From assembly GCA_019217005.1 (NCBI GenBank), contig JAHBNG010000022.1, forward strand, positions 62,001-126,000: DNA of 64,000 nt, read 5' to 3'. A program made the translations under genes and the position numbers. The notes under the pieces were generated by a model. It made no database searches. It was not told where the DNA came from and saw only the letters and a program-made list of their open reading frames with translations. Shown here one piece after another: positions 35,893 through 46,562 of this stretch. This stretch comes from Chloroflexi bacterium TSY. GTDB lineage: Bacteria > Chloroflexota > Anaerolineae > Caldilineales > Caldilineaceae. Each line of letters opens with the position of its first letter. Positions within the stretch are counted from its first letter, which is position 1.

Positions 35893-36810
35893 TTTCTACT
35901 CTGCTGAATTTGTAGATTTGTGACTCACGCCATGATACTTTTTGATGAATTCAAAAAATAAAACATCAGAAAATTATGTCCATCTGACAAGTAGGATTTT
36001 GGACTAGAAGCAGATCATTTGTATACTCAAATAGACTCCTATAGATACGGCTAAATGAGCGATCGCTCGATCCCCGCTATTCCTTCTGAAGCATCTTCCA
36101 TTCTATAGTGAAATCTGATAGAGAACGATAGTTTTCGCTGACCCATCTTCCCGGAAGGGGTCAGATATTGTAGGGTAGACGGGCCGATCTGTGACCCCTT
36201 CCGGGAAGATTCAGATCTCGTGTTTTCAAACTGACTTCACTTTAGCAACCATGCGTCTAGAAATCGTCGACAAAATTTGTAAACTTCTTGTCTATATTAT
36301 CTTCCCCGAGACCAGTTTGAGCCGTGAATCCTCGATAAACCCCTCTTTCCTATTGTTGGATGGATTAAGACGTGCATGATATCTGTTTCAAGTTGAATGG
36401 TTCATGTCGTGTAGACCACAGAGTAAAAGTGGTCGCACTATTGGATTCTATACCAGATTTTCGTGCTTCTGTATGTTCGTCCCAGCACTAGCAAAGTTGG
36501 GGTAAGTACCGACAGAATTGTTCGGACCACTGACGTCCCGTCCGTGGCCTGATCGGTCGAGATGCCCGGGGTCCGACTGTCCAAATCTAACTACTCTGTC
36601 AAGGAGGAATTCATTTCTGGGGTTTGAGTTAACCACTCAGATGGGTATCAGAATTATGGATGCGGTCGACCGAAATCATCTACCTTGCAAAGGTAGATGA
36701 TGTATTTTGGACGAATGAAGAGAACTCTGTTGGTGGTGTGGGGATGATGCGCAAAAATGGAGGTGTAAATCCCTGAAATCCTGTCAAACCTTGTGTGCAA
36801 GGTTTCGGAT
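35893..36810. other. Gene-free stretch with three hairpins
   Basis: No ORF with family resemblance or a ribosome site. Perfect 19-bp arms ATCTTCCCGGAAGGGGTCA at 36145-36163 pair with 36192-36210. A 12-bp stem ATCATCTACCTT with a 3-base loop lies at 36675-36701. An 8-bp stem AAACCTTG/CAAGGTTT at 36786-36805 sits just after the dhaL stop and may end that operon. Confidence 0.6.
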
Positions 36811-37443
36811 TTAAGCAGAAACAGTATCCACCAAAGCTTGCAGAATCATATAAGTCGACGTTGCGCCAGGATCCTGATGACCGATGCTGCGTTCACCGAG
36901 GTAGCTTGCTCGACCTTTTTTGGCTTAAAGTGGTGTAGTCGCCTCCATGCCGCTCCTGGCTGCAGTGGCACAAGCCTGTAGAGCAATCGATATATCTTGG
37001 CCATCGGCGATGGCCTCTTTGAGAGCATCCAGTGCAGGTGCCCATGCGTCAACCATTGTTTTGTCACCCAGTTCTGCCCGACCACGTGCAATGATGCCGC
37101 CCAGACCTTCCTCTAATACCTCAACTAATTCGTCAGCGTCTAATGTTTCTTTGTCTTTGGCGACAATTGACGCCTTCATAAAAAAGTTGCCGTAAAGCAT
37201 TCCGCTTGCCCCACCCACCTTGGACATGAGCGTCATGCCGGTCGCTTTAAAGAGGGCGCCAATGTCCTTGTCTGCTTCAGCAGCCACTTGTTCGGCCACG
37301 AATCCGAATCCGCGGGCGATGTTTGTGCCGTGATCCGCGTCTCCGATGGCAGAGTCGAGCTCAGTGAGGTAGGTTTTGTTTTCTTCGAGGATCGTGGCGC
37401 ATGATTGAAGCCACTGAATGAATTGCTGTTTCGTTATGTTCAT
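36811..37443 (-). pseudogene. dhaL: Dihydroxyacetone kinase ATP-binding subunit, premature stop
   Basis: The ATG at 37441-37443 begins MNITKQQFIQWLQ. The Mg-ATP site is GDADHGTNIARGF, followed by SKVGGASGMLYGNFF, GDKTMVDAW and ARSGMEATTPL. Then TAA replaces an expected Lys codon, and the frame continues [20 protein letters not shown]...ALVDTVSA to a normal stop (210 residues in all). The stop cuts off the conserved [18 protein letters not shown] nucleotide loop, so the subunit should be inactive. DhaL phosphorylates dihydroxyacetone bound to DhaK. No DhaM is present. Confidence 0.85.
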
Positions 37444-37451
37444 TATATCTA

Positions 37452-38514
37452 TTATGTACCCCACCGCAGACCCGGCGTCTGCACTGGCGCATCCCAAAAC
37501 TTGAGAATCTCGTCATCGGCTTTGACAAGCATAATCGAACAGCCCTGCATTTCTAATGAGGTGATATAAGAGCCGATGAGATTGCGGGTGATGGTGACAC
37601 CCCACTCTTTACATACTTGTACCAACTTGCCATAAACAGAGTACAATTCAGAAACCGGCGTCCCGCCCATACTATTGACAAATGCAATCACTTGATCGCC
37701 TCTTTCGAATGGAGCATCTGTTAACTCTTTGTCGATCCAGTCACCGGCACCTCGATCCCATTCACGTACGGTGCGGGTATAGGGACCGTCGTTGAGGATC
37801 TCTTGTGCCAGCATCTCAGTGATCACGTCAACGTTAGCCATTGCCATCCGTTTTTGGCCAGGTTCTCCGTGGATGCCAATCCCAATTTCCATTTCATCAT
37901 CAGCCAGGTCAAAGGTCGGTTTGCCTGCCGATGGCACGATGCACGAAGTAAGCGCCATCCCCATCGAGCGACCAGATTGATTCACCTTGCGAGCCAAATC
38001 GGCGCACTGATCGAGACTGTACCCAGCTTCTGCGGCAGCCCCCACAACTTTCTCTATGATGACTGTGGTCCCGACGCCCCGCCGTGTAAAGGCTATCTTT
38101 AACAGCAACATCGTCATCGATCAAAATATTCTGAACTGGAATTCCTTCTGCATGAAGCAGTTCGGCGGCTGTCTCGAAACTCAGAACGTCGCCAGTATAG
38201 TTCTTGACCAGGAACAAAACGCCAAACCCACTGTTGACAACTTTGCCACATTCATACATCTGATCGGGCGTTGGTGAAGTGAATATCTCGCCAGGACAAG
38301 CGCCATCCAGCATCCCAGGCCCCACAAAGCCGCCATGCATGGGTTCGTGACCAGAGCCGCCACCAGAGATGATGGCGACTTTGCCCCTTATAGGAGCATC
38401 AGAGCGGACAATATAGTGCGGGTCGACATTAATCTTGAGTTCAGGATGGGCAGCAGCCATGCCTGCAAGCTGTTCACGGACGATGTCATTAATGTCGTTG
38501 ATTAGCTTCTTCAT
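37452..38514 (-). pseudogene. dhaK: Dihydroxyacetone kinase substrate subunit, frameshifted
   Basis: [19 protein letters not shown] begins a standard Dha[18 protein letters not shown] binds the substrate, [13 protein letters not shown] and [10 protein letters not shown] follow, and the frame shifts by one near 38085. [14 protein letters not shown] and GIGIHGEPGQ then continue, the latter with the His that covalently holds dihydroxyacetone. The length is 353 residues if repaired. It sits 8 bp before dhaL in one operon. With both subunits damaged, the pathway is likely lost, or the assembly carries an indel in the GGCGGGGCGTCGGG run. Confidence 0.86.
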
Positions 38515-38641
38515 TAACGTTTTCTCCTAATCAGCATTTAGATCCCATCAATAACTCCGATTTTCAAATTGCGTTCAATATAACAGGTGTGCTAACCTTC
38601 AGGGGGCAGATTTAAGCGATTGTATTGAAAGGATGTGTCAA

Positions 38642-39415
38642 ATGCCGACGCCATTTCCAGGGATGGATCCCTATCTAGAAAGACGACAAAGGTGGAATGC
38701 TGTTCACACCCGTTTAATTGTTGCAATTGCTGATGAATTAGGCCCCAAAGTTCGACCCAAATATCGAGTTGACATCGAATTACGCACCTATATTGCGTTT
38801 CTAACCTCAGATTCACCTGTAGGTGTACCGGATGTTTTGGTCATGTCGTCACCAAGTCAGACAACAGAACAGATGTCTGGTGCTCTTGTAACAGCCAGAG
38901 CTGTCAGTACACCCGCGCCGGAATTCATCGAACTTCCTATGCCCACAGAATTGATTGAACGCTACCTAGTGGTGCGAGAAGTAGCGACCGAGGAAGTTAT
39001 CACAGTTATTGAAATTCTCTTGTTGGCCAATAAGCTGACCAGCGAAGGACGAGAAGAATACCTCCGGAAGCGAACCACGATACTCACTAGCCAAACAAAT
39101 CTACTTGAAATTGATCTGCTACGCGCTGGTGATCCTATACCCCCATTTCAGGTGGACGAGGGTGGTTACCGCATTCTAGTTAGCGCTGCAATTGAGCGAC
39201 CAATGGCTCGGGTGTTTCGTTTTGGCATCCGCAACCAAATCCCCGACGTATCCGTGCCAATTCGTCCCGGAGACGATGAGCCAATCCTTTCTCTAAACCC
39301 GATTCTGCATCAAGTTTACGAGCGTGGCAGCTATGATCTAGCAATTGACTATGACATGCCTGCTGAACCACCACTTTCCTCTGATGACGCTGAGTGGTTC
39401 CGTTCGATTCAGTAA
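38642..39415 (+). CDS. DUF4058 family protein
   Basis: The ATG at 38642 gives MPTPFPGMDPYLE, the hallmark opening of DUF4058, at 257 residues. Other conserved stretches are VRPKYRVDIELRTYI, VPDVLVM, RYLVVREVATEEVITVIEIL and GREEYLRKRTTILTSQTNLLEIDLLR. The VVTVIEIL/R-E-Y-x-x-K-R pattern resembles restriction-nuclease-fold Uma2/PD-(D/E)XK proteins. Its biological role is unknown. The family is often multicopy in Cyanobacteria, Planctomycetota and Chloroflexota, supporting the taxonomic guess. Intact. Confidence 0.9.
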   Translation: MPTPFPGMDPYLERRQRWNAVHTRLIVAIADELGPKVRPKYRVDIELRTYIAFLTSDSPVGVPDVLVMSSPSQTTEQMSGALVTARAVSTPAPEFIELPMPTELIERYLVVREVATEEVITVIEILLLANKLTSEGREEYLRKRTTILTSQTNLLEIDLLRAGDPIPPFQVDEGGYRILVSAAIERPMARVFRFGIRNQIPDVSVPIRPGDDEPILSLNPILHQVYERGSYDLAIDYDMPAEPPLSSDDAEWFRSIQ

Positions 39416-39446
39416 CGAAGGCTGCAAATAACACAACACTGGAATA

Positions 39447-40340
39447 TCACTTGATCAAAGGCAACAGCGTCTTGGCCGTCTCCTCCACCAGCCAACTGTA
39501 AAATTCTTCCGAAAGAACGCCGCTCCCATGATCTTCGATAAACTTAAGCTGTTCGGGGGTCAATTCAGCTTCTGCGTCAGCCATGGCGTTTTTGTAGGGA
39601 TTGGCAGGCGTGCGGTCCAACGGGGCCACAAATTCGACCGTAATTGCGCCATCGTAACCAATATCTTTGAGCGTTCCAATGATCTTTGGCCAATCTAAGG
39701 CACCCATCCCGCAGGCCATGCGATTGTTGTCAGCCACATGGAAGTCAACGAGTCGTTCCTTGGTGGAGCGGATCGCCTCATACATATCGGCTTCTTCGAT
39801 GTTGAGATGGAACGTATCGATGCAAACACCACAATTGGGACCAACTGCTTCGGCTAAAAGCATGGCCTGATCGGCCCGATTGAGAAAATTGGTCTCAAAG
39901 CGATTGAGCGGTTCGAGCGCCATGCGGATGCCCTCTTTTTCGGCATGTGGATAGACCTCGCGCAGCCCATCAACCGCCCATCCCCACTCCATGTCGCCCG
40001 TAACGTCTGCAGGGGAAGTTACACGTCCGACTTCACCCGGCACAATAGTCATCTCATGACCCTCCAACTCTTTGACCATCGTGATACAGTCTTTAAGATA
40101 TTGGACTGAATTCTCGCGGACGGCAGCGTCATGGTTGACCAGGTCACGTCCTTCAAACATTAGGCTGACTGACCCCCAGCATTTGAGGCCGTTATCATCC
40201 AATAGCTTCTTCACTTCTTTGGTGTCGAACACATCGGGTTCACCACTGATCTCAATACTCTCATAACCATACTTAGCCAAGCGTCGAATCGTTACCTCGA
40301 TCGGCTCGGCGCGCATCCAATTGTGCATAGAAAGATGCAT
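39447..40340 (-). CDS. Sugar phosphate isomerase/epimerase-like TIM barrel (AP endonuclease 2 fold)
   Basis: 297 residues with GAGGAGGAA before the ATG. The family pattern includes YGYESIEISGEPD near the start and a metal-binding Glu in RMALEPLNRFETNF. The Asp and His lie in GVCIDTFHLNIEE, another His in LVDFHVADNNR, and a Glu in GAITVEFVAP. This matches xylose-isomerase-like TIM barrels such as tagatose/psicose 3-epimerases and hydroxypyruvate isomerases. It is adjacent to dha genes but 930 bp away with a + strand gene between, so there is no operon link. Confidence 0.85.
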   Translation of the reverse strand: MHLSMHNWMRAEPIEVTIRRLAKYGYESIEISGEPDVFDTKEVKKLLDDNGLKCWGSVSLMFEGRDLVNHDAAVRENSVQYLKDCITMVKELEGHEMTIVPGEVGRVTSPADVTGDMEWGWAVDGLREVYPHAEKEGIRMALEPLNRFETNFLNRADQAMLLAEAVGPNCGVCIDTFHLNIEEADMYEAIRSTKERLVDFHVADNNRMACGMGALDWPKIIGTLKDIGYDGAITVEFVAPLDRTPANPYKNAMADAEAELTPEQLKFIEDHGSGVLSEEFYSWLVEETAKTLLPLIK

Positions 40341-40597
40341 AGATTCCTCCTCGAATTCAGACTTTGGGATTACACCGTAAAGATATTCACGTCATGATAA
40401 AAGAGTATTCTAGAATTAACAAAATGGAGTAAGTCCAATATCTAAGGCTGATGTACCCCGGGCGATTCAGTACGGGTGTTGCCAATCAGTTTATAGGTAG
40501 AACATCTGTTTTCTGGTATACTTATGATATGAATAAGCAACTTTGATATGTTCCAGTTGTTGGAAATTCTAATTAGAATCTCTATAAGGTTACATAA
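40341..40597. other. AT-rich leader before the four-gene operon
   Basis: About 250 bp, strongly AT-rich compared with its left neighbour, with no ORF. It probably contains the promoter of the operon, but I cannot pick -35 and -10 boxes with confidence. Confidence 0.4.
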
Positions 40598-41977
40598 TTG
40601 GCTACTAAATATTGGAATACACCACAAAGTAGATCATTGGGACTTTTTACAGATCTACGCCTTTTCTATCAAGCTTTAGAAATTGCAAACGAAAGTGGAA
40701 TTATCAACAACGAACTTCTGGAATCAGAACTTCCTCAACGTTTGCAAGGACTCAAGTATGTCGAAAAACAGAGCAACAGTGCAGCGCGTGATCTGATCCG
40801 CGAACTACGGAATTTCTACTGGATTGCCCCAAAAAACGGTCCTCATAAGCGTGCGCCTGATCGAGCACAGCACATATTGACCCTTCAGGGCAAGGAAGTT
40901 CTGGCTCTTTATGAGTCGGGAGGCGAACGAGAATTTTTGCGGCGTTTATCAAGTGCAATGCAAAAACTATATACGATTCCTGGTTGGTTTGTTTATAGAC
41001 TTTGGGAAATTAACCCTGATAGACAAGGTGAGATTGTAGTACCTGTCCCTCCGCGTGGTTGGAGTTCTAAATCACGTTTATGGGATGATAATGACTGGAC
41101 AAGCGAATTGACCACTCAAACGCAAAAATCTTTAAAAATAATCAATGATGCTTGTCCTGGAGCAATGCCTATAGATGCTAATAATTGGGAATCGAAGGTA
41201 CGATATGCATGGAATCGGCTTGGTGCTTTAAAGCCACGTCAGCCGCAAGACGCCCAAGACAAAGGGCGTATTAAATATTCACCTCGTAGAAGATTGGCAT
41301 TTGCGATGCGCGAAGCAGCAGTCAATTATTTATTTGGTAATTCTCCTCCTGGTTCAGAAAAAACTGATTTCGGTGTTGTTAAGCCCCCTCTTGCATCTAG
41401 AACATATATGGGCTGGTGTCCGAGGTTGGAGGCATTGGAATTAATATATTATACAGATGTTCATCCCGCTATTCCAGGAAGATTAATCTTCCCTACATCT
41501 GTTTTTCGAACAAACGGAGATGCAAATCGATTTGAAGTAGCAGGAGAGGAGCCAATTCGCGCACCAACTGGTCAAAAATTATGGCTACATAGACCACAGT
41601 GGAATTATATTAAAAGTGAGTTTTTTAACACCTTATACCGTGAACATCAAAGAGTTTATTCACGATTAGGTGCGTTATACGTTTCGATTCTGGATGTTCG
41701 AGATGAAGTTTGTCGTCAGCTTAGAATAAGTGGCGGCTGCTTTGATGAATATATTGAGTCAGCGTTACGTGAGTCGGTTCTACCGGGTTCACAATGGTCC
41801 ATTTCTGTTGAAACCGATATACGTGAGGATCAGCGATCTGCGCCTCAATTATACCGCAGACCTGTTTGGATTAGCGGAACACCCTATTCATTGATTGCTG
41901 TAACTGAAACAGAAAAACTTCGATCTTCCAATCTAAAATATCAAAAAGAAAACCTCCATAAGCGAGTAGTTACATGA
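40598..41977 (+). CDS. Operon gene 1: winged-helix-like protein of unknown function
   Basis: A TTG start at 40598 follows AAGG at about 8 bases; 459 residues. Residues ~15-110 look like a winged helix (LRLFYQALEIANESG..., ARDLIRELRNFYWIAP as probable recognition helix, then a wing and LTLQGKEVLALYES). The middle (QGEIVVPVPPRGWSSKSRLW) and C-terminal parts have no recognisable domain. No membrane segment. The stop overlaps the ATPase start (ATGA), so the two are co-translated and probably interact. Its AT-richer codon use differs from the metabolic genes, suggesting horizontal transfer. Not a described family to my knowledge. Confidence 0.7.
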   Translation: MATKYWNTPQSRSLGLFTDLRLFYQALEIANESGIINNELLESELPQRLQGLKYVEKQSNSAARDLIRELRNFYWIAPKNGPHKRAPDRAQHILTLQGKEVLALYESGGEREFLRRLSSAMQKLYTIPGWFVYRLWEINPDRQGEIVVPVPPRGWSSKSRLWDDNDWTSELTTQTQKSLKIINDACPGAMPIDANNWESKVRYAWNRLGALKPRQPQDAQDKGRIKYSPRRRLAFAMREAAVNYLFGNSPPGSEKTDFGVVKPPLASRTYMGWCPRLEALELIYYTDVHPAIPGRLIFPTSVFRTNGDANRFEVAGEEPIRAPTGQKLWLHRPQWNYIKSEFFNTLYREHQRVYSRLGALYVSILDVRDEVCRQLRISGGCFDEYIESALRESVLPGSQWSISVETDIREDQRSAPQLYRRPVWISGTPYSLIAVTETEKLRSSNLKYQKENLHKRVVT

Positions 41978-43516
41978 ATACAGATCTTTTTCGGAAGTCT
42001 ACTGCTCGGAATCTAGACTGTGGCAATATTTTTGAGCGATTTGGTTTAACACAAAATCCTTTTCCAGATAAACCAAGTGTCACCATTGCTGCTCCTGATC
42101 CCAAACAAAATGGATCAATCTATCTGGAAAGCCTACGAGAATCGGAGCAGCTAAAATTCGATCAACTATTGATTCCCAACTTGGAGAGACCTCAAGCTCG
42201 CTCTATTGCGTTTCTAATGGACTATGCTACTAGGAGAGGTCGTGGTATTGGTAAAACAGCCTTTTTATATCATCAACAAAAGCGAATTATGATGGACTTT
42301 GGAAACAAAATGAGCCAAGGTTCACATGTGTTATTTGCAGTCTATACCTTACCAAAACCAAACGGAGCCGTACGAAAGTTTGGACAATTTTGCGAGATGC
42401 TCTTAGAGGAAATGTCCTCTGATGACAACCCAATAGTTAGTATGGCTATTTGGAGATTAAGGGCCTTTTCTGATTTTGTTTCAGATGACATACTTGAATC
42501 CGTTGGTAACAAGCCTGATCAAACAATAGGAAACAATGAATGGTTACAAGGGCGAGAGGTAGATGTTTTTTGGAGTCTAAACAGAGAACTACGGACGCTA
42601 CTGACAGGTGCTGACATAAATGAAACGTTAGTCGATACTCTAGTAAATCATGGTCACTCGCCTCATGAATTTCGTCGAAACTATCTAGATAAGTTATCCA
42701 GCACAGCATGGCGCACAGATGGGGCACAGATAATATTTGACGATCTTGTTAAATTGTTCAAATTAGCAGGGTTTGACAAAGGTATTTTCCTCATTGACGG
42801 GGGTGGTTCATTTTAGCTGGATAGATAGGTTTACACTTTTAGAAACAGAAAGAACGTTTATATTCTCTGATTTCGCCGGTTCTCAGAGAGAAAACGGTCT
42901 CATATAGATTTTTGTCTATATATCAAAAGTGTAAACCTAATTTTGAACCACCCCCATTGACGAGGTTGAAAAGATTGTTCAGCCACAAAATACGCAAGAA
43001 CGAAGAACATTTACTGACTCGTTACGATATTATGTTATCGACAGAAATTGTGAAAATGCTCGGTCAACCTTTTACAGCTTTCTATTCACAATCCACCCCT
43101 ATGTGCAAGAACTCTTGACACCTCACTGGGAGGCATCCGGCCTTGATCGTTTTGCAGCGCTTAGCCGAGAATTGGCATCTGAATATACAGTTTATCTTGA
43201 CCCATTAAATCAAGAATCTGCTGTCCCACTTGCTAAAGTTTATTTAGATGAATTTAGAATAAATCCTGAAGACAGAGATACTCTTTGGCCATTTACGGTT
43301 GAAGCAGTCAACGAAGCATTAATTGCAACAGGACGTGTTCCCGGTCGATTCCTTACCTTGCTTAATAATGCAATTGTCCGTGCTGTAAACGAGAAATGGG
43401 AAACAATTGACGTTAATCAGATACAAATTGTTTCTCAAATGAAGGCTCCTACAGAACCAGAAGAAATAGACACAATACAAGAACTGCAACCACCGCTCTC
43501 TAAGCTTAAAGAGTAA
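41974..43516 (+). pseudogene. Operon gene 2: ExeA-like P-loop ATPase, split by MITE
   Basis: Removing the MITE and one CATTGACG gives 1,380 nt, 459 residues. The start FERFGLTQNPFPDKPSV resembles ExeA/TniB-type AAA proteins. Walker A is GRGIGKTAFL near residue 90, and Walker B is GIFLIDEVEKIV, where the MITE sits exactly after LID. The tail FLTLLNNAIVRAVNE fits the AAA lid. Such ATPases act as switches for DNA-bound partners (transposition or defence). It overlaps gene 1 (ATGA) and lies 30 bp before gene 3. Apart from the insertion the frame is perfect, so the loss is recent. Confidence 0.8.
42800..42954 (+). mobile_element. 155-bp MITE, type b, copy 2
   Basis: Near-identical to 34463-34617. 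The 8-bp duplication is CATTGACG (42792-42799, 42955-42962). It lies inside the Walker B coding region. Confidence 0.94.
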
Positions 43517-43725
43517 GAAAAATTGTAAGTATAGATAAGTATAGAAATGGATATTCGATATTACATCCCGCAAGAACTTAAAGAACACCTTTTGTATCAC
43601 ACCTTATTTTTGCGCAACGAGAGCGTGATTCTATTCGTTCATGCAACTAGAGGGGGTTTCTAATCGGCCTCTAGATAGGATTTCAAGCAAATCAGAAGGT
43701 CACGAGAATAAGGATGTGAACTTAG

Positions 43726-45351
43726 GGGCTGGTTCAGAAATAGGTTGACAAAGAAGAGAGTACGTTAACAAGAGAATAGGTTAGAGAAAGAGGCTCCTGT
43801 TCAGGCAAAATAAGGGTGTTCAGACCAAAATAGCCAAAAAGGAGCCTCTAAATGTCAGAGTATCGAACAGACCCCCTATCATTGTCAACCCGAATCGATC
43901 TTGCGTTGGAAATGCTCAACCCGAATCGAGAGTGGGGGAGAGTGAGCGAACTGTCAACGGCGTACAATGTGTCTCGAACGTGGCTCTATAAGTTGAGAGA
44001 GCGGTGAAGCGGCGCTGAAAGCGATCTTGTCGCCAGTGAGTCCAGGACCGCAGCCGAAAAGCCATGTGATCGAAGTGGATGAGACGTTCATCCGACGAAC
44101 CATAACGGTGTTGCCGATGCTGCGAGGAAGCGTACGAGATATCCAAAGGGGGTTGGGGTTGCTGCTAGGTGTGGAGCGGTCGGTGGGATTCATCCAAGGG
44201 ACGCTGGCGGAAGTTGGAGAACTGGCATCGGCGTACAATGAGAGCATGGTGCCGACGCTGCCGGTGTTGGGGGAAGCGGATGAAATTTTCTGTGGCGACC
44301 AACCGTGCCTGACGGTGGTGGACGGAGCATCGTTTGCGCTGTTGAATATCTCAGCAGCCGATGCCCGAGATGAAACAACATGGGGGTTGAAGTTTCTCGA
44401 ATTGCTCGAGCGAGGCATCACCTTTGATGACTTGGTGACCGATGGGGCTTTGGGCATTCAGGCAGGAGCCAAGGCAGCGGGGATGAATGCGCCACACTCC
44501 TATGACCTCTTTCACCAAATGCAGAATGGCACCAAAATCACCCAACGTCTGGAGAGAAATGGACCAGGCCATGACCGACCGTGACGTAGCAAGAGTTGGA
44601 CGAGCAGACTGCTCCTGCACGTCGCCCTGGGCGACCACGCAAATGCACAGTGACTCTCGAGGTTGCCGACCAAACGGTGCTGACAGCAGTTGACTTGCAC
44701 GAGAACTGGACATGGCTTCTCCGAACGGTCCGTCAGGCACTGGAGCCGATTTCACCGACCGGGCAGCTTGTCAACACAGATGCCGCGCAACAAACCATTC
44801 TGGCTGCCACCCAACTTATGATGGAGATGAACCGCGATGAAATTGCACACTTTGCCACCCAACTGCAGCAGAATCTACCTACATTGCTGGCTCCCCTCCG
44901 CCAGAACCTCTCACCTGAGTACGAAGCCTTCATCACACACCTCTGGACTTATCGCCATGACCATCAACTTCCCATTGAACAGCTTTTCCCTCCCTCATTG
45001 CAGCCTATGGCTCTTGCCTTCTGGCATGCACTGGATCGCTTCCATCGGGCTTCTTCTCTAGCTGAATCCTTTCATGCTTGGCTCAGGCCCTTTCTTGCAA
45101 TCCATCGCTCTTTGCCCGATTGGTTGGCCACTCTTTTACAGCTCTTTTGGAATCATCGCACCTTCTCACGTGGCAAACGCTCCGGTCACTCACCCTTAGA
45201 ACTGGCTACCGATTCCTATGTCCCTTCTTTGGCTGACGCCCTTGATGCCATTCTTCAGCCTCAACAGCAACTGGCTCTTTAACCTATTCTCTTTTTAACG
45301 TGCCCATTTCAATTTTGTAAACCTAACTCATCCCTTGTTCTGAACCTGCCC
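43726..45351 (+). mobile_element. IS with GGGCTGGTTCAGA ends, likely relative of the MITE mobiliser
   Basis: 1,626 bp, 8-bp duplication GAACTTAG (43718-43725, 45352-45359). Its ends (GGGCTGGTTCAGA...GGTTGACA; TGTAAACC...TCTGAACCTGCCC) share the layout GG(T/C)TGGTTCA plus GGTTTACA with the 155-bp MITEs, which also make 8-bp duplications. Confidence 0.88.
43852..45282 (+). pseudogene. Transposase of the 43726 element, frameshifted
   Basis: MSEYRTDPLSLSTRIDLALE and YNVSRTWLYKLRER form an N-terminal helix-turn-helix. After a frame change near 44005, HVIEVDETFIRR, FCGDQPCLTVVDGASFALL and DLVTDGALGIQAGAK supply candidate Asp residues. After another near 44580, PARRPGRPRKCTV and RASSLAESFHAWLRPFLAIHR supply a candidate Glu. 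The family is not one I can name. At least two frameshifts make it inactive here, so any mobiliser of the MITEs must be elsewhere. Confidence 0.7.
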
Positions 45352-45354
45352 GAA

Positions 45355-46562
45355 CTTAGCAGGTCAATCCGTGAAAGTGAGCCGTTCTGAAAAGAGAGAA
45401 AACCAGGTATTTGTAATAGATCTCGAACAATTCGTTTCTGCCGGAAAGGTTCAAATCTAGTATCCACGAGAGCTTGCTGATGGAAATGGCCTATCAAATT
45501 ATGCGCCAAATCAGCCAAAAGGATAAGAGATTTTTGAGCTAGAAATAGGGTCTTGCGACGAGAAGCTAAGTGTAACCCCATTTTATCATTACGGAATTGT
45601 TCGATTTCAGCCGCACCTCGATTGTCATAATATGAAATGAAGTGACGCTTGGATGGCAATTTGATGGTCGAAATGTAGTAACTGACACAAATTTGCTCGT
45701 TTTCACTCTTTTTTGAGAAAATGCGTACAGGGCGATTAAACTTGATAGGTGATGGAATTTCAGCCAGAAAGACGTCACCGCAAGGATCCCATCGAGTCAC
45801 CTGTTGCGCCCACAGATGGGCACGACGGTTGAGTTGCCCTTCATCATAAATTGATAGTTGCGGTTGAGCAGCCACCGAATATTTTCTTCACTACCTGCAC
45901 CGCCATCGGTGCGCCAGACGACTCGCTCGCGTTTTTCTCGTCTAACTCTAATGAACTTTCCGTGGCAAGCACGGCTGGCTGAAACGATGGAGCTGTATGC
46001 TGACTCCCTGGATAGAGGTCTGACCAAACCGTTTCATGGTATTTAACCGAACTTACACGGACCAATTGGCGTCCCGTTGCGTTTTTTTGCCGCTAAAATA
46101 GCCTTTTTGACTTTTCTGTGCCTTTTTGCCGCATGGTAATCCGGATAGGTCAAAGTCTAACCACAAGAACCCTCGCCAATCGTGGTTGTGTATTTGGCTT
46201 AGAGGCTTGCAGATTTCGCTGACCACACTCTCTAATTGACCGATATTCATTAGAGTTAGGGCGTCTAATGTACGAGACATATTTGATTGCTCACTAAGCT
46301 GCTCCATCCCATAAATTTTCGCAAGGAGTCTTTCTGGTCTGACCTTTGTATTGAACTCAGTCAGCGTTGCGCAACCACATAATATGCTAACCAGCACCTG
46401 TTCCAACTTACTTGCTGGTGTATATTCATACGTTTTGACCGGTATTTCGATCTTCTTCAACGCAGTTAGCACTTTCTCTTGATGGTAGTGTGCCAGCAAC
46501 GCAGCTAATGGTGCATACTGAGTATTGCTGATCTCGTTCGTTAGTCCGAATTCTATTGCCAT
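45355..46562 (-). pseudogene. Transposase of the IS4/IS1380-like element, broken
   Basis: Starts MAIEFGLTNEISNTQYAPLA. LWLDFDLSGLPCGKKAQKS carries a likely first catalytic Asp. The frame breaks near 46060 and again near 45800, with VWRTDGGAGSEENIRWLLNR (second Asp) and LADLAHNLIGHFHQ after the breaks. It lies partly outside the inner IS, and several indels make it inactive. Confidence 0.7.

Noticed and set aside
25313..42954. CRISPR-like reading of the 155-bp repeats
   Set aside because: Copies are kilobases apart, have terminal inverted repeats and target duplications, and no cas genes are present.
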